Below the pieces are notes generated by a model. It was not told the DNA's origin, made no database searches, and saw nothing but the letters and a program-made list of their open reading frames with translations. Positions 50,178-60,165 of a stretch of DNA of 64,000 nucleotides are shown in pieces. Numbering within the stretch: position 1 is the stretch's first letter; each line of letters starts with the position of its first letter. Position numbers and translations under genes: made by a program. Origin of the DNA: Sporisorium sorghi. Lineage: Eukaryota; Basidiomycota; Ustilaginomycetes; Ustilaginales; Ustilaginaceae. The stretch spans positions 62,001 through 126,000 of the forward strand of contig JALCCG010000002.1 of NCBI GenBank assembly GCA_023212695.1, written 5' to 3'.

Positions 50178-52136
50178 ATGAATCCATTTGCATTAAACAA
50201 ATTAGAATATGAGAATATTCGCACCGATCTCGAACGCTTTGCCGTTTCATACCTGGGTATCGAGTATATACGGAAAATGGCGCCGCTCACCCAAATGAAA
50301 GCCATCCGCCATAAATTGAATGAAACCGAGGAAGCAAGAATTCTGCTTCATACCGGAGCGAGCGTACCCATCCCATCACTGGAAGGAGTCGAGATGATTT
50401 TAGATCTGCTCGGCACAGGATATGTGCTGTCCGAACGCGATTTCGGGAATATGGTCCAGTATCTGAGAAGCTGCCGGCAGCTCATTCAATATATGAATGC
50501 CAAGAGCGGCATCGCACCGACGATAAGCTCCTACGCCTCCTCCATGCATGAGCTGCGGCCACTGCTGTCCGAAATTGAACGCAGCATTCACGGTGGCCGC
50601 GTCGTGGACCAGGCCAGCAAAGATCTGGCTAAAATCCGCAAAAAAATAATCGTAACCGAGGAACGGATCAAGCGGAAGCTCGACAGCCTTATGAGCCGTT
50701 ATAAAGCGATCATGCAGGAGAGTGTCATCAGCAAGCGAGGAGGACGTTATGTGCTGCCTATCAAGAAGGAGCATCGCAAACTCGTGAACGGATCGATTCT
50801 GGACGAATCGGCAAGCGGGCAGACGGTATTCATTGAACCATCTGACCTGCAGGGACTCCAAGTGGAGTTGAACCTTCTTCATTCGGACGAGGCACGGGAA
50901 GAAACCAAGGTTCTGAGTGATTTGACCGCACTCACCGAGCAGTATCAATTCGAACTGAGAACCAACGCGGATACGGTCGGGGTCTATGACTACATTATCG
51001 CAAGGGGCAAATATGCCATTTCCATAGGCGGACGCAATGTCCATTTGAACCAGGAAGGGTTTATCCACCTGAAATCGGCCGTTCACCCGCTGATCGGCTC
51101 TTCCATGGTGCCGCTGGACTTCACCATTGGGAACCGTTACAAAACACTGATCATCACAGGTCCTAATACGGGCGGTAAAACCTCGGCGATCAAGACGGTT
51201 GGACTCATTACGGTGATGGTTCAATCCGGTCTGCTGGTACCTGTAGCGGAAGACAGCCACTGTGCCGTCTTTGACGAGGTTTCCGTGGATATCGGAGATG
51301 GGCAGAGCCTGGAGCATGCCCTCAGTACCTTCTCTGCACACATTCGCAACATCCGCGACATATTGCAGACGGCTGGCCGCTCAACGCTCGTGCTGCTGGA
51401 TGAAATGGCATCCGGGACGGACCCGGGAGAAGGTGTAGGCTTATCCATTGCCATCCTGGAGGAACTGCATAAACGTCAGGCTACCGTTGTGGTTACCACC
51501 CATTTTACCGAAATCAAAAATTTTGCGGAACGTACGCCAGGCTTTGAGAACGCACGAATGGAATTCGATGCCGATACGCTGGAGCCGCTCTATCGCCTCC
51601 GGATCGGGGAAGCCGGCCACAGCTATGCCTTTGTCATCGCAGCCAAGCTGGGCATTCCTGAAGCCATTATCGCCAGATCACGCGAAATCACGGAAGCGGG
51701 AATTTCCAGCGGCTATACAGCCGTTGTACATCGAGAAAGCAGGGATCCCGTAGGCTTGGAGGAATCGAGCTCACCGGAACTCCCTGTCCTTCCCCCAGTC
51801 AAGCCGAACGAGTTAACGGACGTCAAGGCGAGTGAGGACGAAGCCTCCTCTTCCTCTCCCTTCCATCTCGGAGATCGAGTCTATGTACCTTATTTGAAAC
51901 GAAGCGGTACCGTGTATGAAACTATAGATGCAAGGGGTAATGTAGGCGTCTTGATACAGAAGGACAGAATGAGGATTAACCATAAACGCCTGAAGCCTTA
52001 CATTGCAGCAGAGGATCTGTATCCGGACGATTATGATCTTGACATCGTATTTGAGAGTAAAGAGAATCGGAAGAAACGCAGCATAATGAAACGCAAACAC
52101 ACTGAAGGACTTGAGATTGAAAAGAAGCCTGAGTGA
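50178..52136 (+). CDS. MutS2-family ATPase lacking the Smr nuclease domain
   Basis: 652 residues against about 785 for standard Bacillus MutS2. The MutS2 core is complete: N-terminal lever/clamp region (ISKRGGRYVLPIKKEHRKLVNGSI), Walker A GPNTGGKT at residues 328-335, the D-loop region VSVDIGDGQSLEHALSTFSAHI, and Walker B LVLLDEMASGTDPGEG near residue 408. After a linker rich in Ser/Pro/Glu near 525-560, a KOW-like module FHLGDRVYVPYLKRSGTVYE is kept, then a basic tail ends the protein. The C-terminal Smr endonuclease is absent. MutS2 binds collided ribosomes and splits them with its ATPase, while Smr is the nuclease part; a paralogue without Smr could rescue ribosomes without cutting. Start follows AAAAGGAGAACC. 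Confidence 0.88.
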   Translation: MNPFALNKLEYENIRTDLERFAVSYLGIEYIRKMAPLTQMKAIRHKLNETEEARILLHTGASVPIPSLEGVEMILDLLGTGYVLSERDFGNMVQYLRSCRQLIQYMNAKSGIAPTISSYASSMHELRPLLSEIERSIHGGRVVDQASKDLAKIRKKIIVTEERIKRKLDSLMSRYKAIMQESVISKRGGRYVLPIKKEHRKLVNGSILDESASGQTVFIEPSDLQGLQVELNLLHSDEAREETKVLSDLTALTEQYQFELRTNADTVGVYDYIIARGKYAISIGGRNVHLNQEGFIHLKSAVHPLIGSSMVPLDFTIGNRYKTLIITGPNTGGKTSAIKTVGLITVMVQSGLLVPVAEDSHCAVFDEVSVDIGDGQSLEHALSTFSAHIRNIRDILQTAGRSTLVLLDEMASGTDPGEGVGLSIAILEELHKRQATVVVTTHFTEIKNFAERTPGFENARMEFDADTLEPLYRLRIGEAGHSYAFVIAAKLGIPEAIIARSREITEAGISSGYTAVVHRESRDPVGLEESSSPELPVLPPVKPNELTDVKASEDEASSSSPFHLGDRVYVPYLKRSGTVYETIDARGNVGVLIQKDRMRINHKRLKPYIAAEDLYPDDYDLDIVFESKENRKKRSIMKRKHTEGLEIEKKPE

Positions 52137-52187
52137 CTCGCACTTTGTTATGGCCAACCAGCCATCAGAAGCATACCCCGAACCACG

Positions 52188-52219
52188 CATCGTGCGCACA
52201 GGGAGCCGTGCGCACGATG
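52188..52219 (+). terminator. Strong hairpin after the MutS2-like gene
   Basis: Perfect 12-bp stem CATCGTGCGCAC / GTGCGCACGATG with an eight-base loop; the following TTCAAAATTTT is a poor T-run, so termination strength is uncertain. Confidence 0.6.
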
Positions 52220-52295
52220 TTCAAAATTTTAGAGTCGGTGTCGCATCGGATCATCGGAAACGATAACCCATTTTATGTTTTAAGGAGAGATATCT

Positions 52296-52814
52296 ATGAA
52301 CATTCGGACTGAAACTGGAGCAGATTACGAGAAGGTACACACCCTTCTCACCCGTGCTTTTCCGGGACAGGAAGAAGCCATTCTGGTACAACGGCTGCGT
52401 GCCGATAATTCCTTTCAGCAGGAGCTGTCCATCGTTGCGGAAGAAAACGGGAAGATTACGGGGCACATTATGTTTAGCCAGGCCGCCCTTTGGGAGGGAG
52501 GTCATGCCCATTCTGTCGCCGCACTGGCGCCGCTGGCTGTGCTTCCTGAATTTCAACGTCAAGGAATTGGCGGCAAACTCATCGAAGAAGGTAAACGGCG
52601 GTGTCGGTCGCTTGGCTATCCCCTTGTCTTTCTGTTCGGCCATCCGTCGTACTATCCTAGGTACGGTTTTGTACGGGCCAGGAACTACGGGATGGAGATG
52701 ACCCAGTTTACCGTTTCGGACGAAGTTTTCATGGTTGCTGAGCTTCAGGAAGGGGCACTCCACAGCCTGCATGGAGAGTTCCGGTTCCATCCAGCATTTG
52801 AAGAACTGGGCTAA
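52296..52814 (+). CDS. GNAT N-acetyltransferase, YhbS-like
   Basis: 172 residues. Start MNIRTETGADYEKVHTLLTRAF and the motif A region LAPLAVLPEFQRQGIGGKLIEEG (residues about 82-104), then VFLFGHPSYYPRYGFVRA, are the pattern of the YhbS group of acyltransferases. Substrate unknown. AAGGAGAG precedes the ATG. Monocistronic. Confidence 0.88.
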   Translation: MNIRTETGADYEKVHTLLTRAFPGQEEAILVQRLRADNSFQQELSIVAEENGKITGHIMFSQAALWEGGHAHSVAALAPLAVLPEFQRQGIGGKLIEEGKRRCRSLGYPLVFLFGHPSYYPRYGFVRARNYGMEMTQFTVSDEVFMVAELQEGALHSLHGEFRFHPAFEELG

Positions 52815-52938
52815 GCTCTACTCCAAAGACCACATCATGCGAATCGGTTAGAGCGATCCGCCTAATCCTTGGTGGCATTCATCTTCAAATATGTTGTACA
52901 ATATAGTCTAAATGACTATTTGAAGGATGGTTTTCAAC

Positions 52939-53802
52939 ATGTATGTAGCTCAGGATTGGCAAGATTACGAGGTTATCGATACCGGGGGCGGGGAAAAGCT
53001 CGAACGCTGGGGAGATGTCATTCTTAGACGCCCGGACCCGCAGATTATATGGCCGATTGAGCAAGAAGACGGACAATGGCGCAGTGTTCACGGACACTAT
53101 CACCGCAGTTCGTCCGGCGGCGGTCAGTGGGATATGAAAAAGCAGCTGCCGGATCGGTGGACCATCTCGTACGACCAATTGAAATTTCATATTCGACCCA
53201 CCAATTTTAAACATACTGGTCTGTTCCCGGAGCAGGCTGCCAACTGGCGCTGGATGATGGACAAGATTGCAGCGGCAGGTCGGCCGATAAGCGTACTGAA
53301 CCTGTTCGCTTACACCGGAGGTGCTACGGTTGCTGCAGCGTCTGCAGGCGCACAGGTGGTTCATGTCGATGCTGCAAAAGGCATGGTCCAATGGGCTAAG
53401 GAGAATGCTGCATTATCCGGCCTTGCCGATCGCCCTATCCGTTATATTACGGATGATGTGTTTAAATTCGTACAGCGGGAAGAGCGTCGGGGGAATAAAT
53501 ACGATGCGATTATTATGGACCCTCCTTCCTATGGCCGCGGACCTAGCGGGGAAACGTGGAAGCTTGAACAGAGTTTGTACCCATTCCTGGAAAGCTGCAT
53601 GAACATCGTATCCGATAATCCGCTGTTTATGCTGATTAACTCCTATACGACCGGCATTTCCCCTACGGTACTGAACAACATGCTGACCATGACCATGAAA
53701 CCGAAGTACGGCGGTACGATCAGTGCAGGCGAGATCGGTTTACCGATCACTCGAACCGGCATGAACCTGCCTTGCGGCATCCTGGGTCGATGGGAGTCCT
53801 AA
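52939..53802 (+). CDS. RlmI-like class I rRNA methyltransferase (SAM-dependent)
   Basis: 287 residues from the ATG at 52939 (GAAGGATGG eight bases upstream; the ATG at 52927 lies inside that site). SAM motif I is VLNLFAYTGGATVAAASAGAQVVHVD near residue 120, motif IV the catalytic-style DPPSYGRGPSGETWKLE near residue 195. It has the Methyltrans_SAM domain of RlmI/RlmL-type 23S rRNA m5C or m2G enzymes but no PUA domain in front; the N-terminus is a short beta-rich extension. It is coupled to the RluA-type gene 4 bp downstream, making a two-enzyme RNA-modification operon. Confidence 0.85.
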   Translation: MYVAQDWQDYEVIDTGGGEKLERWGDVILRRPDPQIIWPIEQEDGQWRSVHGHYHRSSSGGGQWDMKKQLPDRWTISYDQLKFHIRPTNFKHTGLFPEQAANWRWMMDKIAAAGRPISVLNLFAYTGGATVAAASAGAQVVHVDAAKGMVQWAKENAALSGLADRPIRYITDDVFKFVQREERRGNKYDAIIMDPPSYGRGPSGETWKLEQSLYPFLESCMNIVSDNPLFMLINSYTTGISPTVLNNMLTMTMKPKYGGTISAGEIGLPITRTGMNLPCGILGRWES

Positions 53803-53806
53803 ATCG

Positions 53807-54541
53807 ATGAGCAGACGGGAATCCGCAGTGTACCCGGTCGTACCGATTCTGTTCGAGGATAATCATGTGTTAGGCGTGGCTAAACCGGTGAATGTCCCTT
53901 CTCAGGAGGATGCTACCGGAGATCCCGACATGCTGACTATACTAAAACAGGACATCAAGGAGCGCTTTAATAAACCCGGCAACGTATTTTTGGGCCTGGT
54001 GCATCGACTTGACCGTCCCGTTGGAGGGGCAATGGTATTTGCCAAGACCTCCAAAGCCGCTTCCCGATTATCCGAAGCAGTTCGGAGCCGCAGCTTCCGC
54101 AAGCAATATGTAGCGGTCGTTCACGGCATTCCTTCGAAGCCTTCCGGTCGACTCGTGGATATGCTGTATAAGGATGCAAAGACCAATACCGTCCATGTGA
54201 CTTCAAAAGGCACTGACAGGGCGAAGGAAGCCATTCTGGACTATACGGTGCTCCAAACCTCGGAAGGCTTCAGTCTTGTCCTGATCGAGCTGCACACGGG
54301 CAGACCACATCAGATCCGTGTCCAGCTTAACCATGCGGGGCATCCATTGTTCGGGGATCAGAAATATGGCAGCAAGGTGAATAAAGCGGGTCAGCAAATT
54401 GCGTTATGGTCTGTGCTGGTTGGATTTCCTCACCCCGTTACCAAAGAGGACATTTCCATACACTCGATGCCGCCTCCCGTCTATCCCTGGACCTCATTCT
54501 CCCTGGATAAACTGGAGCTGGCGTTACAAGCTTACCGATAA
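53807..54541 (+). CDS. RluA-family RNA pseudouridine synthase
   Basis: 244 residues. The catalytic motif is GLVHRLDRPVGGAMVFAKTSKAA with Asp69, followed by the RluA-type KQYVAVVHG and HTGRPHQIRVQLNHAGHPLFGDQKYG. There is no S4 domain. It isomerises a uridine in rRNA or tRNA; which one cannot be told. The ATG lies 4 bp after the stop of the methyltransferase gene, so translation should be coupled. A strong terminator follows. Confidence 0.92.
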   Translation: MSRRESAVYPVVPILFEDNHVLGVAKPVNVPSQEDATGDPDMLTILKQDIKERFNKPGNVFLGLVHRLDRPVGGAMVFAKTSKAASRLSEAVRSRSFRKQYVAVVHGIPSKPSGRLVDMLYKDAKTNTVHVTSKGTDRAKEAILDYTVLQTSEGFSLVLIELHTGRPHQIRVQLNHAGHPLFGDQKYGSKVNKAGQQIALWSVLVGFPHPVTKEDISIHSMPPPVYPWTSFSLDKLELALQAYR

Positions 54542-54550
54542 AATCACAAA

Positions 54551-54587
54551 AAACGAAATCCTTCCTAATGGATTTCGTTTTTTTGTC
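54551..54587 (+). terminator. Intrinsic terminator after the RluA-family gene
   Basis: AAAACGAAATCC / GGATTTCGTTTT, a 12-bp perfect stem, with seven T in all, ten bases after the stop. Confidence 0.93.
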
Positions 54588-54784
54588 TTACTTAACGATT
54601 ATGCAAATGAAAGTAATATGTTATTCCTTTACATTGCTTACAGCATGCCGAAGAATAGGGCAGCGTCTCTCCTGCAAGCAAATACCGCATGAACTTTCCG
54701 GAACCAGGATGGTTTGCTCCGGCTAAACTTGGCTGGCCCCACGCGTGAGCTGCAAGGTGTAGTCTCGCTCAGGGGCTTTTCACT

Positions 54785-55216
54785 CTATGCTTCTACCAAA
54801 ACTTCCTGTGGTGCTGTGTTGATTTTTCCTAACAGATAGACAAGCAGTTGTTGATTATGGGATGATATGCGGTTCAGAATTTGGGAAAGATACTCTTCCC
54901 TTACCTGCAGCCCCCGCGTATATTCCTCGCGACCTTTATAGGATATCGTAACCCACACGATCCGTCTGTCATGCACGTCCCGCTCTCGTTTGATCAATCC
55001 GTTCTTCTCCATCCGGTCCAGCAGCATCGTCACAGCAGCCGGACTTGTTGCCAAGTATGGAATGAAATCGGATGGTTTCATCCGCTTCTGCTCTGCAAGC
55101 ACCTCCAGCACCATCAGTTGTGGCTCCGTCAATGTAGGTGCTAATCCGGCTTCCATATGGAGTTTATAATCCTTGGCCAGCTTGGACCACACTTTGGCAA
55201 ATTCGGCAGTATGCAT
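54785..55216 (-). CDS. MarR-family transcriptional regulator
   Basis: 143 residues, the common MarR length. Winged helix: LTEPQLMVLEVLAEQKRMKPSDFIPYLATSPAAVTMLLDRMEKNGLIKRERDVHDRRIVWVTIS, with the D-x-R-D-x-R-type wing DVHDRRIVWV. It lies alone in front of a 390-bp gap; no target gene is divergent from it, so its regulon is not evident. A GAAAGGACGGG stretch precedes the ATG. Confidence 0.9.
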   Translation of the reverse strand: MHTAEFAKVWSKLAKDYKLHMEAGLAPTLTEPQLMVLEVLAEQKRMKPSDFIPYLATSPAAVTMLLDRMEKNGLIKRERDVHDRRIVWVTISYKGREEYTRGLQVREEYLSQILNRISSHNQQLLVYLLGKINTAPQEVLVEA

Positions 55217-55605
55217 ATTATCCCGTCCTTTCCGTTATGTCTGTCAAGATCGATCATCACAAGCGTGTTGTGGTCAAACTCGAAACGATAGAATTCCACC
55301 GAAGTCATGCTTTTCATATTAGTTTATAGGATTAACTTTTCGTGGGAGACCTCGCAATATCCTTCTTTTTTCGTTAAAAAATATAATTTCCAATCAAGCG
55401 ACAAAACCTGATATCCCTTATATGACGGCGTATTTCAAGGTTCACTCAACTTCGACAATGCCAGACATATGTCAAATAGTATAAATGTAAAATGTCCTCT
55501 TTCGGTAAACGCAGAATATAACAAAAGCACCTCGACAAAATATCATCGAAGGTGCTTATTGTCCATCTTACACTCTCAGGATTATGCTGATTAGATAATC
55601 TATGT
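55217..55605. other. Intergenic region between MarR and parC, with parC terminator
   Basis: 389 bp. On the minus strand AAGCACCTTCGA...TCGAGGTGCTT (55525-55557, one bulge) is followed by TTGTT and should end the parE-parC message. The rest is AT-rich; I see only a possible promoter for the MarR gene and no ORF of value. Confidence 0.6.
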
Positions 55606-58065
55606 TCAACTTTCTTTGCCTGTCTCCGTAATGGGCAGATTGACCAAATCCACAATCTGTCCTTTTTTGCCGACATCGGCAAGAAGCTTGCCAATCGATT
55701 TACGTTCTGCGATCGGAACCTGCTCCGTATGAATCGGATAGGCTTGTCCATCTTCGCTGTAAGCCATAATCTGCAGAGGTTCCCGGCAGTAGAATGCCCC
55801 GGCAATGGCGCTGCCGTTAGGCTTCACCCGCTTGCCTTCCTTGAACTCAAACGTAGCCATCCCTTTGCCGCCACGGCTTTGAGCCTGGTAATCCAGCAGC
55901 AGACTGCGCTTGCCGTAACCCAGATCGGTGATCGTCAGAATCTCACCCTCGTCGTTCTCCACCCATAAAGCTGCAACAACCTCGTCTCCATCACGGAGCT
56001 GGATTCCCCGCACCCCACCGGACACGCGTCCCATCGCATTGACTTCCTGTTCATTGAATCGGATGCTCATTCCTTCTTTGGAGATCAGCACAATATCTTT
56101 ATGGCCATCACTCATGACAACCTGGATGATGCTGTCATCCGCTGCAACCTTGGCAGCAGCGACCGCACCAGCCCGCTTCGTTGCATAATCCTTGAGCTCG
56201 GTGCGCTTCACTTGGCCTTTGCGGCTTACAAATACCAGCGATTTGCCTGGATCTTCAAAGTTTGATACTGGTATGACGGATACGATGTTATCCTCTTTTG
56301 GCACTTGGATCACATTGACTATGGCAGTGCCGGCATCTTTCCATTTGTACTCCGGAATCTGGTGGACCGGCAGTAAGAAGTATTGCCCCCGGCTTGTAAA
56401 GATGAGCAAGTTCTCCAGTGTGTTGACTTCAAACAGACGGGTGATATAATCGCCATCCTTCACGCCGGAGCTTCCCAGCTCACCGCCGCTGCGCGTAAAA
56501 GATAACATGCTGGTGCGCTTGATGTAACCTTCGTTCGACAACGTTACGAGCACATCTTCGGCATTAACCAGCACCTCAAGATTGACCTTGATCTCTTCCA
56601 CTTCTTCCTGAATGACCGAACGCCGTTCGATGCCGTACTTCTCACGGATTTCGAGCAGTTCCTTGCGAATGACAGCAATCAGCTTTTTGTCGCTGTCCAG
56701 AATCGCACGCAAACCCTCGATTTTTTTCGTCAGCTCGTCCAGCTCTTTTTGCAGGGAATGAATTTCAAGGTTGGTAAGGCGGTATAATTGCAAAGTCAGA
56801 ATGGAATCGGCCTGACGCTCCGTGAAACCGAACATCCATTGCAGGTTGTTCTGTGCATCCTGACGGTTTTTAGAGGCTTTAATCGCCGCAATAACCTCGT
56901 CCAGAATGTTGAGGGCCTTAACCAGACCTTCCAATACGTGCGCCCGGTCCTCCGCTTTCTCCAGCTCGAACTGCGTGCGATTGGTGACAACTTCACGCTG
57001 GTGCTCGATATAGGCAGTAAGCATCGATTTGAGCCCCAGCTGCTGAGGGGTTTTATTCACGATGGCAACCATATTGAAATTGTACGTAATCTGCAGATCG
57101 GTTTTCTTCAACAAATAAGCAAGAATTCCGTTTGCGTCAGCATCCTTCTTCAGCTCAACGACGATGCGCAGCCCTTCGCGGCCGCTCTCATCCCGCACCT
57201 CGGCAATGCCCTCGACTTTTTTCTCAAGCCGAATGTTCTCCATGGCGGTGACAAGCCTCGATTTAACAACCTGGTAAGGAATTTCCGTGATCACAATCTG
57301 CTGCTTGCCGCCGCGAAGCGATTCAATGTCCGTCTTCGACCGCAGATAGACGCGGCCTTTACCTGTGCGATAAGCATCCAGAATGCCTTCGCCGCCCATA
57401 ATGATGCCGCTGGTCGGGAAATCCGGACCTTTGATAAAGGTCATAATTTCAGCCAGCTCAATCTCTGGCTTTTGCATGACGGCAATACAAGCATCAATCA
57501 CTTCCCGCAAATTGTGAGGCGGAATTTCAGTGGCAAAGCCTGCGGAAATTCCGCTTGCCCCGTTAACGAGCAGGTTCGGATACCGTGAAGGCAGCACAAC
57601 CGGCTCCTTGGCCGTATTATCAAAATTGTCCTTAAACAGCACGGTCCGCTTCTCGATATCCCGCAGCAGCTCCATCGCAATGGATGACAGCCTTGCTTCG
57701 GTATAACGCATCGCTGCAGCCGGATCATCATCCTGGGAACCCCAGTTCCCGTGACCGTCCACCAGCACATGCCCCATCTTCCAAGGCTGGGCCATACGGA
57801 CCATGCCTTCATAGATCGATGAATCCCCGTGAGGGTGATAATTACCCATCACATCTCCGACCGTTTTCGCCGATTTACGATATGGTTTATCCGGTGTGTT
57901 ACCCGAATCGTACATGGCGTACAGAATTCGCCGCTGAACGGGTTTCAGGCCGTCACGAACGTCCGGGATTGCCCGATCCTGAATAATATACTTGGAATAC
58001 CTGCCGAATCGATCACCTACAACCTCTTCCAGATAAGCCGGTAAAAATTGCTCCGATAAACTCAT
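55606..58065 (-). CDS. parC: DNA topoisomerase IV subunit A ParC
   Basis: 819 residues, normal length. Decatenates daughter chromosomes together with ParE. Catalytic Tyr121 in [12 protein letters not shown]; quinolone-determining region [15 protein letters not shown] has Ser82 and Glu86, the wild-type residues, so no target-site quinolone resistance is visible. The C-terminal beta-pinwheel has the degenerate blades found in ParC, and the strict GyrA box is not seen. It starts 11 bp after the parE stop with GAAGGTG ahead, so the genes are cotranscribed. ParC is chosen over GyrA because of the linked parE-type gene and N-terminal sequence [21 protein letters not shown]. Confidence 0.93.
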   Translation of the reverse strand: MSLSEQFLPAYLEEVVGDRFGRYSKYIIQDRAIPDVRDGLKPVQRRILYAMYDSGNTPDKPYRKSAKTVGDVMGNYHPHGDSSIYEGMVRMAQPWKMGHVLVDGHGNWGSQDDDPAAAMRYTEARLSSIAMELLRDIEKRTVLFKDNFDNTAKEPVVLPSRYPNLLVNGASGISAGFATEIPPHNLREVIDACIAVMQKPEIELAEIMTFIKGPDFPTSGIIMGGEGILDAYRTGKGRVYLRSKTDIESLRGGKQQIVITEIPYQVVKSRLVTAMENIRLEKKVEGIAEVRDESGREGLRIVVELKKDADANGILAYLLKKTDLQITYNFNMVAIVNKTPQQLGLKSMLTAYIEHQREVVTNRTQFELEKAEDRAHVLEGLVKALNILDEVIAAIKASKNRQDAQNNLQWMFGFTERQADSILTLQLYRLTNLEIHSLQKELDELTKKIEGLRAILDSDKKLIAVIRKELLEIREKYGIERRSVIQEEVEEIKVNLEVLVNAEDVLVTLSNEGYIKRTSMLSFTRSGGELGSSGVKDGDYITRLFEVNTLENLLIFTSRGQYFLLPVHQIPEYKWKDAGTAIVNVIQVPKEDNIVSVIPVSNFEDPGKSLVFVSRKGQVKRTELKDYATKRAGAVAAAKVAADDSIIQVVMSDGHKDIVLISKEGMSIRFNEQEVNAMGRVSGGVRGIQLRDGDEVVAALWVENDEGEILTITDLGYGKRSLLLDYQAQSRGGKGMATFEFKEGKRVKPNGSAIAGAFYCREPLQIMAYSEDGQAYPIHTEQVPIAERKSIGKLLADVGKKGQIVDLVNLPITETGKES

Positions 58066-58076
58066 TCATTCACCTT

Positions 58077-60056
58077 CTATTCCTCAAACTCCGCGAAGTT
58101 TACATTTTCTACAATCCAGCGCTTGCGAGGGTCCACCTTATCGCCCATCAGCGTTGACACGCGACGCTCCGCCTTGGCGGCGTCATCGATCTGCACCTGC
58201 AGCAAGGTCCGTGATTCCGGGTTCATCGTTGTTTCCCACAGTTGTTCCGGGTTCATCTCACCCAGTCCTTTATAACGCTGCAGCTCATAATTCTTGAATT
58301 CCTTCAGGTAATTAGCCAGCTGCCCTTCTGTCCAGGCATAACGAATCGTTTCCAGTTTCCCGGATTTGCTGGCGATTTTATATAATGGAGGCTGCGCAAG
58401 ATAGACACGGCCTTCATCAATTAGCGGTTTCATGTACCTGTAGAAGAACGTGAGCAGCAGCACCTGAATGTGAGCGCCGTCCGTATCCGCATCGGTCATG
58501 ATAATAATCTTCGAATAATTGCTGTCCCCAGCTGTAAATTCCGTGCCGATCCCCGCACCAATCGCAGAGACAATCGCACGATATTCATCATTCTTCAAGA
58601 TATCGGCAAGTTTCGACTTCTCCGGATTCATCGGTTTCCCTTTAAGAGGCAGAATGGCCTGGATTTTCGAATCCCTTCCTTGCTTGGCAGAGCCTCCTGC
58701 GGAGTCCCCTTCCACAATAAACAATTCGGTTCTTGAAAAATCCTTCGATTGCGCCGGAGTCAGCTTGCCGCCAAGGTTCGAGCTTTCACTGCGTTTCTTG
58801 CCGCTGCGCATTTCATCGCGTGCTTTACGAGCCGCTTCCCGGGCTTTAGACGCCTGAATGGCTTTCTTCAGCAGCGTCTGGGCAACCTGAGGATTCTCTT
58901 CAAGGAAAATCTGCATCTTCTCGGTGACGATGCTGTCCACGGTGCTGCGGGCAGAGGCGCTTCCCAGCTGATCCTTCGTCTGACCGACGAATTCAACCTC
59001 AGCCATCTTGACGCTGATGACCGTCATCATGCCTTCGCGCAGATCGTTTCCTTCAAGATTCTTATCCTTCTCCTTCAGGAGATTGTTCTTGCGGGCATAA
59101 TCATTCATCACGCGCGTATAAGCCGTCTTAAAACCCGTCTCATGTGTACCGCCGCCGCGGGTCGGGATAGAGTTTACGAATGAGGCCAGCGTCTCCGTAT
59201 AACCGGCATTATATTGAAGGGCGATTTCGACCTCGATGTCATCCTTCTCCGCGTAGAAATGAATCACATCGTGCAGTACATCCTTGCCTTCATTCAAAAA
59301 CTGTACGAACTGGCTTGCGCCGCCTTCATAGAAAAATTCTTCCCCATTTCCGCTTCGCTCATCTTTTAATACAATGCGAAGTCCTGAATTCAGGAAGGCG
59401 ATTTCCTGCAAGCGCTCTGCAAGCGTGTCGTAATTCAAATGCGTGCCTGTAGTAAATACACGCGCATCCGGTTTAAACGTAATCTTCGTTCCCGTTTTGT
59501 TGGTGTTGCCGTGCACTTCAAGCCCGGTTACCGGTTCACCGACATGCTCTTTCCCTTTGGCATCCTGCCAGTATTCGAAGCGCTGGCGATGAACTTTACC
59601 TTCGCGGTAAATTTCGACTTCCAGCCATTCGGACAACGCATTCGTAACCGATGCGCCAACTCCGTGAAGACCGCCGGACTTCTTGTACCCGGAGCCTCCG
59701 AACTTACCCCCGGCATGCAAAATGGTAAATACAACTTGCGGGGTTGGTATGCCTGTCTTGTGCATTCCTGTTGGAATTCCGCGCCCATTATCGTATACCG
59801 TCGCGGAACCGTCCTTATGCAATGTAATTTCAATTCTCGAGCAGTACTTGGCCAAATGCTCGTCTACGGCGTTGTCCACGATTTCCCAAACCAGATGATG
59901 CAAGCCTGACGAGCTTGTGCTCCCTATGTACATGCCTGGCCGTTTGCGTACCGCAACAAGGCCTTCGAGCACTTGAATGTCGTCAGCATCGTATCCTGAA
60001 CGGCTGTTACCGCCATTCTTTGATGACTCTGCAAACATATCGATCTGTTCGACCAT
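58077..60056 (-). CDS. parE: DNA topoisomerase IV subunit B ParE
   Basis: 659 residues. GHKL ATPase domain: IQVLEGLVAVRKRPGMYIGST, EIVDNAVDEHLA with the catalytic Glu and Mg-binding Asn, and GRGIPTGMHKTG. The Toprim domain has FIVEGDSAGGSAKQGRD and IIIMTDADTDGAHIQVLLLTFFYRYM; the C-terminal ends near QRYKGLGEMNPEQLWETTMNPESRTL. Serves as the ATPase half of topoisomerase IV. AAGGAGGAG precedes the ATG at 60056. First gene of the parE-parC operon. Confidence 0.95.
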   Translation of the reverse strand: MVEQIDMFAESSKNGGNSRSGYDADDIQVLEGLVAVRKRPGMYIGSTSSSGLHHLVWEIVDNAVDEHLAKYCSRIEITLHKDGSATVYDNGRGIPTGMHKTGIPTPQVVFTILHAGGKFGGSGYKKSGGLHGVGASVTNALSEWLEVEIYREGKVHRQRFEYWQDAKGKEHVGEPVTGLEVHGNTNKTGTKITFKPDARVFTTGTHLNYDTLAERLQEIAFLNSGLRIVLKDERSGNGEEFFYEGGASQFVQFLNEGKDVLHDVIHFYAEKDDIEVEIALQYNAGYTETLASFVNSIPTRGGGTHETGFKTAYTRVMNDYARKNNLLKEKDKNLEGNDLREGMMTVISVKMAEVEFVGQTKDQLGSASARSTVDSIVTEKMQIFLEENPQVAQTLLKKAIQASKAREAARKARDEMRSGKKRSESSNLGGKLTPAQSKDFSRTELFIVEGDSAGGSAKQGRDSKIQAILPLKGKPMNPEKSKLADILKNDEYRAIVSAIGAGIGTEFTAGDSNYSKIIIMTDADTDGAHIQVLLLTFFYRYMKPLIDEGRVYLAQPPLYKIASKSGKLETIRYAWTEGQLANYLKEFKNYELQRYKGLGEMNPEQLWETTMNPESRTLLQVQIDDAAKAERRVSTLMGDKVDPRKRWIVENVNFAEFEE

Positions 60057-60165
60057 TCATGCTCCTCCTTCAATTTCACGTATCGAGTGTATTTCTTCGT
60101 TCAATATTTTAGAAGAACGCTGTTCTCTAAAAAAATGCAAACAAATGTTTCATGCTTTGTCCATT

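Noticed and set aside
50400..51341. 313-codon minus-strand frame
   Set aside because: Opposite the MutS2-like ATPase with intact Walker motifs; no ribosome site and odd composition.
56788..57588. 266-codon plus-strand frame
   Set aside because: Antisense to parC; no independent support.
55606..58065. Quinolone-resistant ParC
   Set aside because: Ser82 and Glu86 are the usual susceptible residues.
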